Assembly: GCF_001278705.1 (NCBI RefSeq)
Contig: NZ_CP012600.1
Location: forward strand, 1,922,190-1,986,189
Direction: 5' to 3'
Source: Bacillus gobiensis
GTDB taxonomy: Bacteria; Bacillota; Bacilli; Bacillales; Bacillaceae
DNA: 64,000 nucleotides
The position numbers and the translations under genes were made by a program. Positions 1 through 9,892 of this stretch are shown here, piece by piece. Position 1 is the stretch's first letter, and each line of letters begins with the position of its first letter. The notes below the pieces were generated by a model. The model worked only from the letters and a program-made list of their open reading frames with translations. It made no database searches and had not been told where the DNA came from.

Positions 1-659
1 TGAATCGTAAAGTTTCCTTCAATTGTCACGTCTGTCGTATTAAGAACTTGATTGACATTAGGGGAAGAAATAAATTTAGGCTCTGCTTTTTTTGCTTCCT
101 CTTCAAATGAGTCGCCTTCTTTGTAATCCAGCCAAATGACGAGTTGATTATTCGGCTTCATATCAAGGACATTTTTTGTAACTTCAGCAAATTTAGAAGC
201 ATCTTTCAGCTTAATACTTACAATCGGTTCGTTTGTGTTCGGCTGAAATGTCTGCTTTGCCCCGTTTTCAACAAGATCTGATCCGTCTAACAGCGATTTG
301 TTCTTCGTATCTCGAAAAGAAAGCTGCGCCTGGGTGGATAAAATTTCACGCGCCCTGTTTTGATTATCAACACCCGCCAGCTGAACACGGATTCGGTTGT
401 TTCCTTCAATTTGAATATTTGGCTCACTGACACCTAATGCATTTGCCCGCCTGTTTAGCGCTTCAACTGTACTGACTAAAGCCTCATGGTTAATTTTTGA
501 TCCTTCATTCGCCGGCTGTACATCATACAGCACTTCAAATCCGCCTTGTAAATCTAATCCCAGTGTAATGTTATCTGAAGCAGGCTTGGTGAAGTATCCA
601 ACACAGCTTCCAATTACTAGTACTGCCAGAAAAAACGCAAGTAAGCGCCCTTTTTTCAT
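1..659 (-). CDS. secDF: SecDF protein-export membrane protein, N-terminal part
   Basis: This is the first roughly 219 codons of SecDF, the membrane protein that uses the proton gradient to help pull secreted proteins through SecYEG. The rest lies beyond the left edge. The visible part has an N-terminal transmembrane helix (about residues 7-22), then the SecD hallmark segment LGLDLQGGFEVLYDV, then the start of the large extracellular P1 domain. The ATG at 659 follows a strong AGGAGG Shine-Dalgarno. In Bacillus SecD and SecF are fused in a protein of about 740 residues; the fusion itself cannot be checked here. It is preceded by comN on the same strand, and yajC, another Sec accessory gene, lies a few kilobases away. 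Confidence 0.95.
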   Translation of the reverse strand, partial: MKKGRLLAFFLAVLVIGSCVGYFTKPASDNITLGLDLQGGFEVLYDVQPANEGSKINHEALVSTVEALNRRANALGVSEPNIQIEGNNRIRVQLAGVDNQNRAREILSTQAQLSFRDTKNKSLLDGSDLVENGAKQTFQPNTNEPIVSIKLKDASKFAEVTKNVLDMKPNNQLVIWLDYKEGDSFEEEAKKAEPKFISSPNVNQVLNTTDVTIEGNFTI

Positions 660-700
660 TATGTATTTCCTCCTTAGTGCCTTTTAAGGGAACTATACGC

Positions 701-1006
701 CTACTTTAAAAGATCCTCTAATACTTGTGAACCTTCTTCACTCTCAAACCAATTTGACGTTTTAAAAGATTCTACTGTCGCATAGTTCATATATTCGCCG
801 ATTTTTACTGACAAAATGGAGTCGGCGAGAGCATGAATTTGTGGTTCCTGCATTTTTCTCCACTTTTTCTCAATTAAGTATGACCATAGACTTCCCAGTT
901 CTACATCATCGTAGCCCAGAATTTTAAATTCTTCAAGCTTGCTGTACAGAAAAGGCCTGAGATGATCTTTATAGAGTTCAGCCGGATGCTTATCTATCGC
1001 TTCCAC
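701..1006 (-). CDS. comN: ComN-like post-transcriptional regulator
   Basis: A 101-residue, largely helical soluble protein matching ComN (YrzD) of B. subtilis in size, position next to secDF and sequence style (HLRPFLYSKLEEFKILGYDD, then a block rich in Trp and Lys). In B. subtilis ComN promotes late-competence comE mRNA accumulation after transcription and interacts with DivIVA; that role is inferred here from homology. The start is a GTG at 1006. An AGGAG lies only one base upstream, but AAGGA at 1013-1017 gives a six-base spacing, and no other start is available upstream in frame. It is transcribed toward secDF and divergently from spoVB. Confidence 0.85.
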   Translation of the reverse strand: MEAIDKHPAELYKDHLRPFLYSKLEEFKILGYDDVELGSLWSYLIEKKWRKMQEPQIHALADSILSVKIGEYMNYATVESFKTSNWFESEEGSQVLEDLLK

Positions 1007-1110
1007 TCTCCTTCCTTTTCTAAAAGAGACTTGTCATGCTTGGACACTAATAGCGCATATCCTATTGTATATGATTAATTGTCGTTTGAGAAGGCAGGGG
1101 GATGAAATTA

Positions 1111-2664
1111 ATGGTAAGGCAAACATTTTTAAAAGGGACAATTATACTGATTGCAGCTGGTTTGATTACGAGAGTTCTCGGATTTTTAAATCGGCTCGTA
1201 ATGGCCAGGTTTATTGGTGAGGAGGGTGTTGGGTTGTTTATGATGGCTGCCCCGACGTTATTTTTGGCAGCCACCATTACGCAATTCGGACTTCCTGTCG
1301 CCATTAGCAAAATGGTAGCTGAATCAGAAGCAAAAGGCGATCATAAAAAAACACGAAATATATTGGTAATTTCACTAAGTGTGACTGGAATATTAAGTCT
1401 TATATTCACACCTTTGCTTTTGTTTTTTGCCCCCCTTATGGCTGAAACCTTATTCACAGACCGAAGGACACTTTATCCACTGCTCGCTGTCACCCCTGTT
1501 GTCCCGATTATTGCGATTTCCGCTGTTCTCAGAGGCTATTTTCAAGGGAAACAGAATATGAGCCCACTTGCCATCTCCCAAGTCCTTGAACAAATCGTGA
1601 GAATATCGCTCGTTGCGGTTTGTACGGCAGCGTTTCTCCCGTATGGCATTGAATACGCCGCCGCAGGAGCGATGATATCGGCTGTTTTAGGAGAGTTCGT
1701 ATCACTTGGCTATTTGCTGATTGCTTTTAAGTGGAATCAAACAATCCGGGTACGAAAAAAATTTTTCAAAACAGTAATAGAAGCAAGAGGTTCTTTAAAG
1801 CCGTTGATGTCTATCGCTGTTCCGACAACAGGGAGCAGATTTATCGGGAACTTATCGTGGTTTTTTGAGCCGATTGTCGTAGCACAAAGCCTCGCCCTCG
1901 CAGGAGTTGCCACTGCAAGCGCCACCGCACAGTACGGTGAGCTTGCGGGTTATGCTTTGCCCCTGCTCGCGCTTCCTAGCTTTATTACGTATTCTCTTTC
2001 AACAGCTTTAGTTCCGGCAATCAGTGAAGGTATGGCACAAAAAAAACTTCAAGTGGTTGATTACCGTCTGAGCCAAGCATTCCGGCTATGCTTATTAAGC
2101 GGGGGATTGTCCGTTATTATTCTGTTTTGCTTTGCTGAACCCTTGCTTACAATTATGTACGGATCGGATCGCGCCGCCATATATGTCAAAGTAATGGCAC
2201 CTTTTTTTCTCCTATACTATTTTCAAGGTCCTCTTCAGGCTGTCTTGCAAGCTCTCAACCTGGCAGGAGCCGCAATGATCAACAGCCTTATAGGAGCTTT
2301 CGTCAAAACCGGACTCATATTTGTCCTCGCTGCCCGGCCGTCACTGGGAATTATGGGCGCCGCACTTGCCATTGTAATCGGCATGACTCTTGTTACATTT
2401 TTGCATATTGCAACCGTATTTAAAGTACTTCCAATCAGCATAAATGTGAAAGAATATGTACTATGTTTTTTCACGATTGCTCTTACGGGAGTGTCAGCCA
2501 AGTTGATGATGGAACGATTGCACCCGTTTTCGTCTCCCACAGAAAACTTATTGCTTTGGATCATCCTGACAACGTTCATTTACTTTGTTTTCTTGCTGCT
2601 GTTTCAACTCGTAAAAAAAGAAGAGCTAAAACGCATCCCTATGATTGGAAGATGGGTATCCTGA
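1111..2664 (+). CDS. spoVB: Stage V sporulation protein B (MOP-family flippase)
   Basis: A polytopic membrane protein of 517 residues from the chosen start, with about 14 hydrophobic segments and the MATE/MOP-type N-terminus (FLKGTIILIAAGLITRVLGF). SpoVB is needed for spore cortex synthesis and is thought to move lipid-linked peptidoglycan precursor across the membrane. An ATG three codons upstream (1102) overlaps the aggggg ribosome-binding sequence, so I prefer the ATG at 1111, whose spacing is nine bases and which gives the MVRQTFLKG start expected from B. subtilis (MAKQTFLKG). It is alone on the plus strand between the divergent comN and the convergent yrbG. A sigma-E promoter is expected, but I saw no convincing one in the 100 bases upstream. 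Confidence 0.93.
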   Translation: MVRQTFLKGTIILIAAGLITRVLGFLNRLVMARFIGEEGVGLFMMAAPTLFLAATITQFGLPVAISKMVAESEAKGDHKKTRNILVISLSVTGILSLIFTPLLLFFAPLMAETLFTDRRTLYPLLAVTPVVPIIAISAVLRGYFQGKQNMSPLAISQVLEQIVRISLVAVCTAAFLPYGIEYAAAGAMISAVLGEFVSLGYLLIAFKWNQTIRVRKKFFKTVIEARGSLKPLMSIAVPTTGSRFIGNLSWFFEPIVVAQSLALAGVATASATAQYGELAGYALPLLALPSFITYSLSTALVPAISEGMAQKKLQVVDYRLSQAFRLCLLSGGLSVIILFCFAEPLLTIMYGSDRAAIYVKVMAPFFLLYYFQGPLQAVLQALNLAGAAMINSLIGAFVKTGLIFVLAARPSLGIMGAALAIVIGMTLVTFLHIATVFKVLPISINVKEYVLCFFTIALTGVSAKLMMERLHPFSSPTENLLLWIILTTFIYFVFLLLFQLVKKEELKRIPMIGRWVS

Positions 2665-2665
2665 T

Positions 2666-2692
2666 ACTCCCACAGCTAAAGCAGTGGGGTTC
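2666..2692. repeat. Hairpin just after spoVB
   Basis: CCCAC-AGC-TAAA-GCA-GTGGG forms a five-base-pair stem, an A/A mismatch, two more pairs and a TAAA loop two bases after the spoVB stop. No run of T follows on either strand, so it is a poor intrinsic terminator. The flanks ACTCCCAC and GTGGGGTTCTGA resemble the hairpin end of the structured element near 10.05 kb, which suggests a degraded mobile-element end. Confidence 0.4.
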
Positions 2693-2716
2693 TGATTCCA
2701 TTGCCTTTCATATAAC

Positions 2717-3367
2717 CTATCTTCCATCTTTTTCGTCAATGTATAACTCCCCGCCTTGATAGCTGCAAAAAGAAATCTGCGAAGGAGTTGTATACCCTTT
2801 TTCCATTAATTTATCTCTCAACCACCCTTCATCTTTGCCAATTTGCTGTAAGTGATTCGTTTGAATAATGCCATCGATCACTAGAGGCACTTCTATTATA
2901 TTGTTTTCTCCGTCTTTCCCTTTTTTTAAAACCGTTAGCTTTCCTGACGGTTCCAATATGGCATAGGAAACGTCTGATACCTTTTCGACTTCATTTTCCC
3001 TTAATTGAATCATTAAATCATCAAAATTATACCGCTGCTTTCTCATCGCATGCTCGTCGATTTCACCTCGATCAATGATGATCGTTGGCTTGCCATCCAA
3101 TACTTGCCGTAGCTTTTGGCTTTTCAGAGATAAATAAGCAAGTGAAATCTGTATTGCCATTAAAAGGACAATAGGTACAATGGTTTGTAGTATATTAGCT
3201 TTTAGATCCTCAATTCCTAATACAGCAATTTCTGCGATCATTATAAATACGACTAAATCTAATATGCTTAATTCACCTATTTCTCTTTTGCCCATCAAAC
3301 GAAAAACAATCAATATGACAATATATAGCAATACCGTCCGAAAGGCTACCAACAAAATCTCATGCAT
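2717..3367 (-). CDS. yrbG: DUF421 membrane protein (YrbG-like)
   Basis: A 216-residue protein with three transmembrane helices in the first 90 residues ([20 protein letters not shown] is the family start), followed by a cytoplasmic DUF421 domain with the motifs [20 protein letters not shown] and [15 protein letters not shown]. It corresponds to B. subtilis YrbG by position and length. The molecular function of DUF421 proteins is not established; paralogues such as YetF and YdfS occur in spore membranes. The ATG at 3367 follows a GGGAGGAC Shine-Dalgarno. It converges with spoVB and diverges from yrzE. Confidence 0.85.
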   Translation of the reverse strand: MHEILLVAFRTVLLYIVILIVFRLMGKREIGELSILDLVVFIMIAEIAVLGIEDLKANILQTIVPIVLLMAIQISLAYLSLKSQKLRQVLDGKPTIIIDRGEIDEHAMRKQRYNFDDLMIQLRENEVEKVSDVSYAILEPSGKLTVLKKGKDGENNIIEVPLVIDGIIQTNHLQQIGKDEGWLRDKLMEKGYTTPSQISFCSYQGGELYIDEKDGR

Positions 3368-3538
3368 ACTTGTCTAGTCCTCCCCGTCATGCTCGTCCCC
3401 TTAGATTACTCATTTTCTTGAATTTTTATGTGAAGTCCATGAAAACTTCTTCTATTTAAGGTGGACAAAGAATACATATGGAAAGAAGGACAACATTTAT
3501 ATCAACGCCTGACAAGTACGGGTTAAGGAGTGAAAAAA

Positions 3539-3925
3539 ATGACAGAAACTAAGCAGGTGGGAAGAGGGATTGTTTACGGCCTCATCACCATTTTTGCGCT
3601 CATGTTGATTTCAAGCCTCATTCTATCTTTGTTGCTAACCTTTACGTCTTTGAGAGAGCCGTCCATGAATTGGATCGTCACCGCTCTTTCTTTTATTACT
3701 ATATTTATCGGGGGCATTGTTTCAGCAGGGAAAGCAAAGGAACGAGGATGGCTCATAGGGGCAATCACTGCTATTTCCTATACGTTAATTCTTTTGCTTT
3801 TTCAATATTTAGGGTTTGGAAAAGGAATTTCGTTAGAGCAAGGCTATTACCATGCCGGATTTCTTTTGACTTGTATGCTCGGAGGGATTTTCGGAGTCAA
3901 TTTATTTGGCAGCCGATCCAAATAA
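3539..3925 (+). CDS. yrzE: TIGR04086-family membrane protein (YrzE-like)
   Basis: A small integral membrane protein of 128 residues with four predicted helices and the pattern GRGIVYGLITIFALMLISS at the start; the short cytoplasmic loop has GKAKERGW. It matches B. subtilis YrzE by place and size. Function is unknown. An upstream in-frame GTG (3530) overlaps the AAGGAG ribosome-binding site, so the ATG at 3539 with eight-base spacing is the likely start. It ends 45 bases before a strong bidirectional terminator shared with yajC. Confidence 0.8.
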   Translation: MTETKQVGRGIVYGLITIFALMLISSLILSLLLTFTSLREPSMNWIVTALSFITIFIGGIVSAGKAKERGWLIGAITAISYTLILLLFQYLGFGKGISLEQGYYHAGFLLTCMLGGIFGVNLFGSRSK

Positions 3926-3968
3926 TTATAGTAACCAAGCTATTACTTGCAGGGCAGCTTATTCGCAT

Positions 3969-4003
3969 TAAAAAAGGAGAGCACGCATGCTCTCCTTTTT
4001 AGC
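3969..4003. terminator. Bidirectional terminator between yrzE and yajC
   Basis: AAAAAAGGAGAGCA...TGCTCTCCTTTTT gives a stem of about ten pairs with A on one side and T on the other, so it can end transcription arriving from yrzE (plus) and from the tgt-yajC run (minus). Confidence 0.85.
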
Positions 4004-4031
4004 TATAGCTATGTATCCGAAACTCCCGCGG

Positions 4032-4298
4032 TTATTCAGCAGGAGCTTCCTTGATAGCGCGTCGGTCAAATGTAAGGCGTGTATTTTCATTCACTTTAAT
4101 GACAACCTTGCTCTCATCAAGTGAATCAACGACGCCGTGCAAACCTCCAATAGTTACTACTTTATCTCCTTTTTTCAATTCCTCCTGCATTTGTCGTACA
4201 GCCTTCTGCTGTTTTTGCTGAGGACGAATTAAAAGAAAATAAAGAACAGCAAACATAAGGACTATCGGTAGTATTGTTGTTAAGATATTTCCGTCCAC
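4032..4298 (-). CDS. yajC: Preprotein translocase accessory subunit YajC
   Basis: An 88-residue protein with one N-terminal transmembrane helix (ILPIVLMFAVLYFLLIRPQQ) and a charged cytoplasmic domain carrying the family signatures RPQQKQQKAVRQM and GDKVVTIGGLHG. YajC associates with SecDF and SecYEG. Two GTG codons are possible; the one at 4307 lies inside the Shine-Dalgarno AAGGGGTG, whereas the GTG at 4298 is eight bases downstream of it and gives the usual length, so I use the latter. It is the last gene of the ruvA-ruvB-yrzS-queA-tgt-yajC run. Confidence 0.93.
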   Translation of the reverse strand: MDGNILTTILPIVLMFAVLYFLLIRPQQKQQKAVRQMQEELKKGDKVVTIGGLHGVVDSLDESKVVIKVNENTRLTFDRRAIKEAPAE

Positions 4299-4349
4299 GA
4301 ATTTCACCCCTTTCTAATCTCTATTTTCGCTCATCTTCTACCTCTATTG

Positions 4350-5513
<1,164 letters not shown>

Positions 5514-6542
5514 TTATTTAATCAGCATTGCATCTCCAAAGCTAAAGAAACGATATTCATTTCGAACTGCTTCTTCGTACGCATGCAAGATGTTTTCTCT
5601 AGTTGCTAATGCACTTACCAACATGATCAATGAAGATTTTGGCAAATGGAAATTTGTAATCATAGCATCGATTGCCTGAAAAGTATAACCGGGATAAATG
5701 AAAATAGATGTCCACCCACTGGATGCCTCAAATCGGCCATCATAGTTTTGGGCGATCGTTTCCATTGTCCGTGTAGAGGTCGTCCCTACTGCAACGATCC
5801 GCCCCCCCTCTTTTTTCACGCGATTTAAGAGTTCTGCGGTTTCTGTATTCATTTCGTAAAATTCTGCGTGCATTTCGTGCGCTTCAATGTCATCTGCATT
5901 GACAGGCCTAAACGTTCCTAAACCGACGTGAAGCGTAATATACGCAACGTAAACTCCCTTTTCTTCCAGATCTGTTAAAATTTCTTCAGTAAAATGCAGG
6001 CCTGCAGTCGGTGCGGCTGCGGAACCAGCTTCCTTTGAATAAACGGTCTGATACCGTTCCTTATCGCCAAGCTGCTCTTTAATGTATGGCGGAAGCGGCA
6101 TTTCCCCAAGTGATTCCAGCACCTCATAAAAAATCCCTTGATAGCTGAATCGCAAAATCCTTCCGCCGTGATCCTTTTCACCGATACATTCAGCCGTCAA
6201 TCTTCCGTCACCGAAGGATAATTTCGTTCCTATTTTCACCCGCCTTGCCGGCTTAGCCAGCGTTTCCCACGTATCATTTTCTTCCTGTTTTAATAGAAGA
6301 ACTTCAACATTTCCGCCTGTTTCCGGCTTATGCCCATGCAGTCTTGCTGGAAGCACCCTTGTGTTATTTAATACGAGACAATCCCCCGGCTTAAAGAAGC
6401 TTGTGATTTCTTTAAATGCAGAGTGAGTGATTTCTCCTGTTTTTTTATCAAGGACCATCAATCGTGAAGCGTCCCTTTCTTGCAGGGGCACTTGTGCGAT
6501 TAAATGCTCCGGAAGGTCAAAATCAAATAAATTTACTTTCAT
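5514..6542 (-). CDS. queA: S-adenosylmethionine:tRNA ribosyltransferase-isomerase
   Basis: Transfers and rearranges the ribosyl group of SAM onto preQ1 in tRNA, making epoxyqueuosine. The 342 residues begin with [20 protein letters not shown] and contain [27 protein letters not shown] and [17 protein letters not shown], all QueA family blocks, with normal full length. The ATG at 6542 follows AAGGTGG. It is 16 bases downstream of yrzS and 21 bases upstream of tgt, so the two queuosine genes are surely cotranscribed. Confidence 0.97.
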   Translation of the reverse strand: MKVNLFDFDLPEHLIAQVPLQERDASRLMVLDKKTGEITHSAFKEITSFFKPGDCLVLNNTRVLPARLHGHKPETGGNVEVLLLKQEENDTWETLAKPARRVKIGTKLSFGDGRLTAECIGEKDHGGRILRFSYQGIFYEVLESLGEMPLPPYIKEQLGDKERYQTVYSKEAGSAAAPTAGLHFTEEILTDLEEKGVYVAYITLHVGLGTFRPVNADDIEAHEMHAEFYEMNTETAELLNRVKKEGGRIVAVGTTSTRTMETIAQNYDGRFEASSGWTSIFIYPGYTFQAIDAMITNFHLPKSSLIMLVSALATRENILHAYEEAVRNEYRFFSFGDAMLIK

Positions 6543-6558
6543 ACGTCCACCTTATTCT

Positions 6559-6759
6559 TTATTTAAATCTGCCGAAAATCGAAAAGATAATCGTTAAGAG
6601 AATACTAATCACTATACAGGTGACAACTGGAAAAAAGAAGGTGAAATTCCCCCGTTTCACCAAAATATCTCCGGGAAGCTTGCCAATGAATTGCATAAAA
6701 AAACCGATAGCCAAAAGAACTGCACCAAGAATCATTAAAATCTTAGGAAATTCAGTCAT
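6559..6759 (-). CDS. yrzS: DUF2905 small membrane protein (YrzS-like)
   Basis: A 66-residue protein with two hydrophobic helices separated by the conserved linker [20 protein letters not shown], typical of DUF2905. Its function is unknown. The ATG at 6759 lies inside the 3' end of ruvB (8-base overlap) and follows GGAGGT, so translation is probably coupled to ruvB. The same gene between ruvB and queA is found in B. subtilis. Confidence 0.85.
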   Translation of the reverse strand: MTEFPKILMILGAVLLAIGFFMQFIGKLPGDILVKRGNFTFFFPVVTCIVISILLTIIFSIFGRFK

Positions 6760-7756
6760 ACTTAGGGACCTCCATTTGAAAATGCTCATACACAAGCGGA
6801 GTAATCACCCGTCCCCGGGGAGTTCGCTGAATAAACCCTATCTGCAGCAAATATGGCTCGTATACATCTTCAATCGTATGCGATTCTTCACCGATTGTTG
6901 CAGAAATGGTATCAATGCCAACCGGTCCGCCTCTAAATTTTTCAATCATCGCTAATAGAAGCTTATGGTCTACATCATCTAGTCCGAGCCTGTCTACCTG
7001 AAGCCGTTCTAAGGCATCTTTGGCAATTTCTTCGCTAATGCAGCTGTTTCCCAGCACCTGGGCAAAATCCCGCACTCTTTTAAGCAAACGATTTGCGATT
7101 CGCGGGGTTCCTCTTGATCTTCTGGCAATTTCAAAAGCTGCTGATTTCTCAATCGTAATTTCAAACAAATCAGAAGTTCTCATGACTATATCGGAAAGAT
7201 CTCCCTGATTATAATACTCAAGCCGCGATAAAACACCAAATCTGTCTCGCAAAGGAGCTGTTAATAACCCCACCCTCGTCGTTGCACCGACAAGAGTGAA
7301 CGGGGGAAGATCCAATCTTACAGATCTGGCAGACGGGCCCTTTCCTATGACAATATCGAGACAAAAATCTTCCATTGCGGGATACAGCACCTCTTCGATT
7401 GAACGATGGAGGCGGTGAATTTCATCAATAAACAGAACATCCCCAGGCTCAAGAGCTGTTAGAATCGCTGCTAAATCTCCCGGCCTTTCGATTGCAGGTC
7501 CTGAAGTTGTCCGAATTTCGACGCCCATTTCATTGGCGACAATCGCAGCTAGCGTCGTCTTTCCCAATCCGGGCGGACCGTAGAGAAGGACGTGATCGAG
7601 CGCTTCTTCACGCATCTTTGCTGCATCAATAAAAATACGGAGGTTGTCTTTTACTTTTTCCTGACCTATGTATTGATTAAGATTACGGGGTCTTAAGCTT
7701 TGTTCAAAAACGGATTCATGGCTGTCTGCTTCACTTGATACTAGACGTTCATCCAT
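6752..7756 (-). CDS. ruvB: Holliday junction branch-migration ATPase RuvB
   Basis: The hexameric AAA+ motor that drives branch migration of Holliday junctions with RuvA during recombinational repair. The 334-residue protein is complete: Walker [10 protein letters not shown] at 60-68, Walker [10 protein letters not shown] with DEIH at 111-114, sensor GATTRVG, arginine-finger region, and a C-terminal winged helix ([16 protein letters not shown]). The ATG lies nine bases after the ruvA stop. In B. subtilis ruvAB is induced by DNA damage, and a LexA-like box lies ahead of ruvA here. Confidence 0.98.
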   Translation of the reverse strand: MDERLVSSEADSHESVFEQSLRPRNLNQYIGQEKVKDNLRIFIDAAKMREEALDHVLLYGPPGLGKTTLAAIVANEMGVEIRTTSGPAIERPGDLAAILTALEPGDVLFIDEIHRLHRSIEEVLYPAMEDFCLDIVIGKGPSARSVRLDLPPFTLVGATTRVGLLTAPLRDRFGVLSRLEYYNQGDLSDIVMRTSDLFEITIEKSAAFEIARRSRGTPRIANRLLKRVRDFAQVLGNSCISEEIAKDALERLQVDRLGLDDVDHKLLLAMIEKFRGGPVGIDTISATIGEESHTIEDVYEPYLLQIGFIQRTPRGRVITPLVYEHFQMEVPKYD

Positions 7757-7765
7757 GATATCACC

Positions 7766-8371
7766 CTATTTCAATAGTTTTTTTAGCGCTATTTTAACGT
7801 ACTGATCGGTGCTCAATGCGGCTTCTTCCTTTAAATGAGGGAGAACTTTATGAATCTCTCGATCTGCATATCCGAGTACCCTCAGCGCCTCCAAAGCTTC
7901 ATCTATGGAAGCTTCACTCTGAGCTTGCTTCTCGTGCTCCTCATGGGTAAACAAATCAGTTGATATAGCAGGAGCAACGTCTGACAGCTTCCCTTTTAAA
8001 TCAAGAATGATTTGTCTGGCTGTTTTTTTTCCGACTCCGGGAAACTTGACTAAAAATGCTTCATCTTCATTTTCAATTGCTGAAACAACCGCGTCCGGAT
8101 CCCCGCTTGCCAGGATTGCTAATGCTCCTTTTGGTCCAATTCCTGTGACATTCAAAAGCTTGGTAAAAAGAATTTTCTCTTCCCTCATTTGAAAGCCGTA
8201 CAGGGCAAATACATCCTCACGGACATGGTGGTACGTATAAATCGTGACCTGCATTTCCTTCTTATAAATAAACGGATTGGGTGTATAGATTTGATACCCG
8301 ATTCCGCCGTTATCAATCACAACATACTGCGGCGATACAAAATCAATTGTACCTCTGACAAATTCAATCAC
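7766..8371 (-). CDS. ruvA: Holliday junction DNA-binding protein RuvA
   Basis: Binds four-way junctions and loads RuvB. From the GTG at 8371 the protein has 201 residues: an OB fold ([18 protein letters not shown]), helix-hairpin-helix motifs ([16 protein letters not shown] and [20 protein letters not shown]), then a C-terminal three-helix domain that contacts RuvB. A longer frame from 8410 exists, but it would begin at the -10 region of the probable promoter; the GTG at 8371 has an AGAGGTG Shine-Dalgarno eight bases upstream and matches the B. subtilis start. It is the first gene of the ruvA-to-yajC run. Confidence 0.96.
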   Translation of the reverse strand: MIEFVRGTIDFVSPQYVVIDNGGIGYQIYTPNPFIYKKEMQVTIYTYHHVREDVFALYGFQMREEKILFTKLLNVTGIGPKGALAILASGDPDAVVSAIENEDEAFLVKFPGVGKKTARQIILDLKGKLSDVAPAISTDLFTHEEHEKQAQSEASIDEALEALRVLGYADREIHKVLPHLKEEAALSTDQYVKIALKKLLK

Positions 8372-8400
8372 TCGTTCATTCACCTCTTTGACTGTTCTCC

Positions 8401-8428
8401 ATTGTACCATAAAACCAGTCTAAATGAA
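8401..8428 (-). promoter_or_regulatory. Probable sigma-A promoter of ruvA
   Basis: On the minus strand -35 TTCATT (8423-8428) and -10 TACAAT (8401-8406) are 16 bases apart, with TG one base before the -10 (extended -10). The -10 is 30 bases before the ruvA GTG. Confidence 0.55.
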
Positions 8429-8435
8429 TGAAAAG

Positions 8436-8449
8436 TTAACATATGTTCG
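8436..8449 (-). promoter_or_regulatory. LexA (DinR) box at ruvA
   Basis: CGAACATATGTTAA on the minus strand agrees with 12 of 14 positions of the Bacillus LexA consensus CGAACRNRYGTTYC, missing only the last two. It lies eight bases upstream of the ruvA -35. ruvAB is an SOS operon in B. subtilis, which supports the call. Confidence 0.7.
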
Positions 8450-8463
8450 TAGTTCCATTGAAC

Positions 8464-8985
8464 CTAGCTTGCGTAAAGCTTATACTGATTCATGACCTGC
8501 AGAAATTCTTTTTTCGAACGAAATGGGATTCCCATTTTCAGCTTATTCTCGATATGGCTTTCCAGTCTTCCAGTGTCCACTTGAAAAAACAGCTGAATCG
8601 GTATTTTTACAGAATCTGGACGTCCGTGAAACGTTGATATAATCCCGTCACCAGTCAAGCCAATATAGCCATTCAGTTTGCTTAAAGGGGAAATATCATC
8701 GATCTGTTTACGAAAAATAACGAAACCTTCCCGCTGTTCTGCCAATGAATATCCTTCATATTCCGCCCAAAAATCTTCCATTGCCCAAATGGTTTCTTTG
8801 TACTTTTCTATGTTGACGTCCCCATCCAAATATACATTCTCCACTTGTACAGTTATCGTTAAAGGCTTTGTTCTGTTTAAAATTTGAGTGTTGCCGGTTG
8901 TTGCAAGTCCAGCTTCAGAAAAAAATCCAAAAATGGCTAAGCAAAATATTGCTGCAGCGCATCTTATTACGATCGTTTTCACCAT
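8464..8985 (-). CDS. bofC: BofC, forespore regulator of pro-sigma-K processing
   Basis: A 173-residue protein with an N-terminal signal sequence (hydrophobic core CAAAIFCLAIFGFFSEAG) and the BofC domain (VYLDGDVNIEKYKETIWAME, ISPLSKLNGYIG, GIISTFHGRPD, KMGIPFRSKKEFLQVM). In B. subtilis BofC is made in the forespore under sigma-G, is exported to the intermembrane space and restrains SpoIVB, so delaying SpoIVFB activation. The ATG at 8985 is only three bases after AGAGGTG; the next codon is GTG (8982) with a better spacing, so the start may be one codon later. No clear sigma-G promoter was recognised. Confidence 0.9.
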   Translation of the reverse strand: MVKTIVIRCAAAIFCLAIFGFFSEAGLATTGNTQILNRTKPLTITVQVENVYLDGDVNIEKYKETIWAMEDFWAEYEGYSLAEQREGFVIFRKQIDDISPLSKLNGYIGLTGDGIISTFHGRPDSVKIPIQLFFQVDTGRLESHIENKLKMGIPFRSKKEFLQVMNQYKLYAS

Positions 8986-9151
8986 CTACACCTCTTTTAT
9001 TCTTAACTTACTTGTAGTTTGACCTACAAAAGGATAGAATAATCCTCCTCAGAGCTTTATTTTGTGCATCACAGGTGAGATTCTGATACACTTTAAGTCA
9101 CAAAAACTGTAGATTGTATGTGTTTTCATAGACATCATGGCTTCGTTCCCA

Positions 9152-9160
9152 CATATACTA
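9152..9160 (+). promoter_or_regulatory. Possible sigma-K type -10 of yrzF
   Basis: CATATACTA fits the sigma-K -10 pattern CATANNNTA, 22-31 bases ahead of yrzF. The only AC available as -35 is 18 bases upstream instead of 16-17, so this is weak. Confidence 0.25.
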
Positions 9161-9182
9161 GGCAGTGAGACAAGTAAAGTAG

Positions 9183-9806
9183 GTGAAATGTTTGACGGCC
9201 GCAAAAAAACTTTCTTCCTTGGTTGAATACAACACTAAAAAACGAAAAAACAAGCTCGTTTCAATGCCCCCTGAACTCGTATTGGCGGGCAAGGGCAGAA
9301 GCGCTTATGTTTTTAAATATAATGAAGCATCTGAAGTAAAAGCTTTGAAAGTATTTTTTCCTGAATATGAGGAAATTGCCAAAAGGGAAGCAAGCATATA
9401 TCAATTGCTTTCCGGATCGAAGTATTATCCAAAGCTGTATGAATCAGGTCCTTCCTACCTGGTGATTGATTATATTGAAGGGCATACTTTTTTTGAATGC
9501 CTCTTAAAAGGGGTGCCGATTAGCGATGAAATGATCAATGAAGTAGACGCAGCTCTTCAAGAAGCAAGAAAAACAGGATTGAACCCTTCTGACATTCACT
9601 TGCGAAATTTAATTGTAACGAAAGACAAGGAAATAAAAGTAATTGATGTTGCAAGATTTACGCAAACCAAATCAGATACACAATGGGAGGACTTAAAGAA
9701 GGCCTATTACAGTTTGTATAAACACCCGCTATTCCCCAAAAAAATATCAAGAATCTGGCTTGAAATCATTGCTTACCTCTATAAAAAAAAAATGGATTCA
9801 GTTTAA
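9183..9806 (+). CDS. yrzF: Small serine/threonine kinase-like protein (YrzF-like)
   Basis: A 207-residue compact protein-kinase fold. I see a glycine-rich loop (AGKGRSAYVFKY, from about residue 35), the ATP-anchoring Lys56 (VKALKVFF), the hinge LVIDYIEGHTF, a catalytic loop with Asp137 and Asn142 (NPSDIHLRNLIV), and Asp155 in VIDVARF in place of DFG. The key residues are thus present, so it could be an active RIO/Bud32-like kinase, although substrates are unknown. B. subtilis YrzF in this neighbourhood is the likely homologue. Start: GTG at 9183, or TTG at 9192, which has AGGTGA six bases upstream. Its plus orientation isolates it from bofC and yebC. Confidence 0.8.
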   Translation: MKCLTAAKKLSSLVEYNTKKRKNKLVSMPPELVLAGKGRSAYVFKYNEASEVKALKVFFPEYEEIAKREASIYQLLSGSKYYPKLYESGPSYLVIDYIEGHTFFECLLKGVPISDEMINEVDAALQEARKTGLNPSDIHLRNLIVTKDKEIKVIDVARFTQTKSDTQWEDLKKAYYSLYKHPLFPKKISRIWLEIIAYLYKKKMDSV

Positions 9807-9892
9807 TAGGAAGAAGAAAAAAAGGATTACGAATGAATAGACAGAGGTTAACCGTTTGGATTATTTCTTTTTTAGCATCCGTTAAATAAAGT

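Noticed and set aside
1033..1063. Sigma-E promoter for spoVB (GTCATGC then CATATCCT)
   Set aside because: Both boxes are imperfect and the spacer is 16 instead of about 14.
1062..1310. 82-codon minus-strand frame over the spoVB start
   Set aside because: Antisense to the conserved N-terminus of SpoVB with no supporting signals.
6464..6955. 163-codon plus-strand frame over queA, yrzS and ruvB
   Set aside because: Antisense to three well-supported genes, unusual residue content, no ribosome-binding site.
8986..9120. Sigma-G promoter for bofC
   Set aside because: A GTATC and an A/T stretch occur at the right spacing, but the -10 does not fit CATNMTA; not enough to report.
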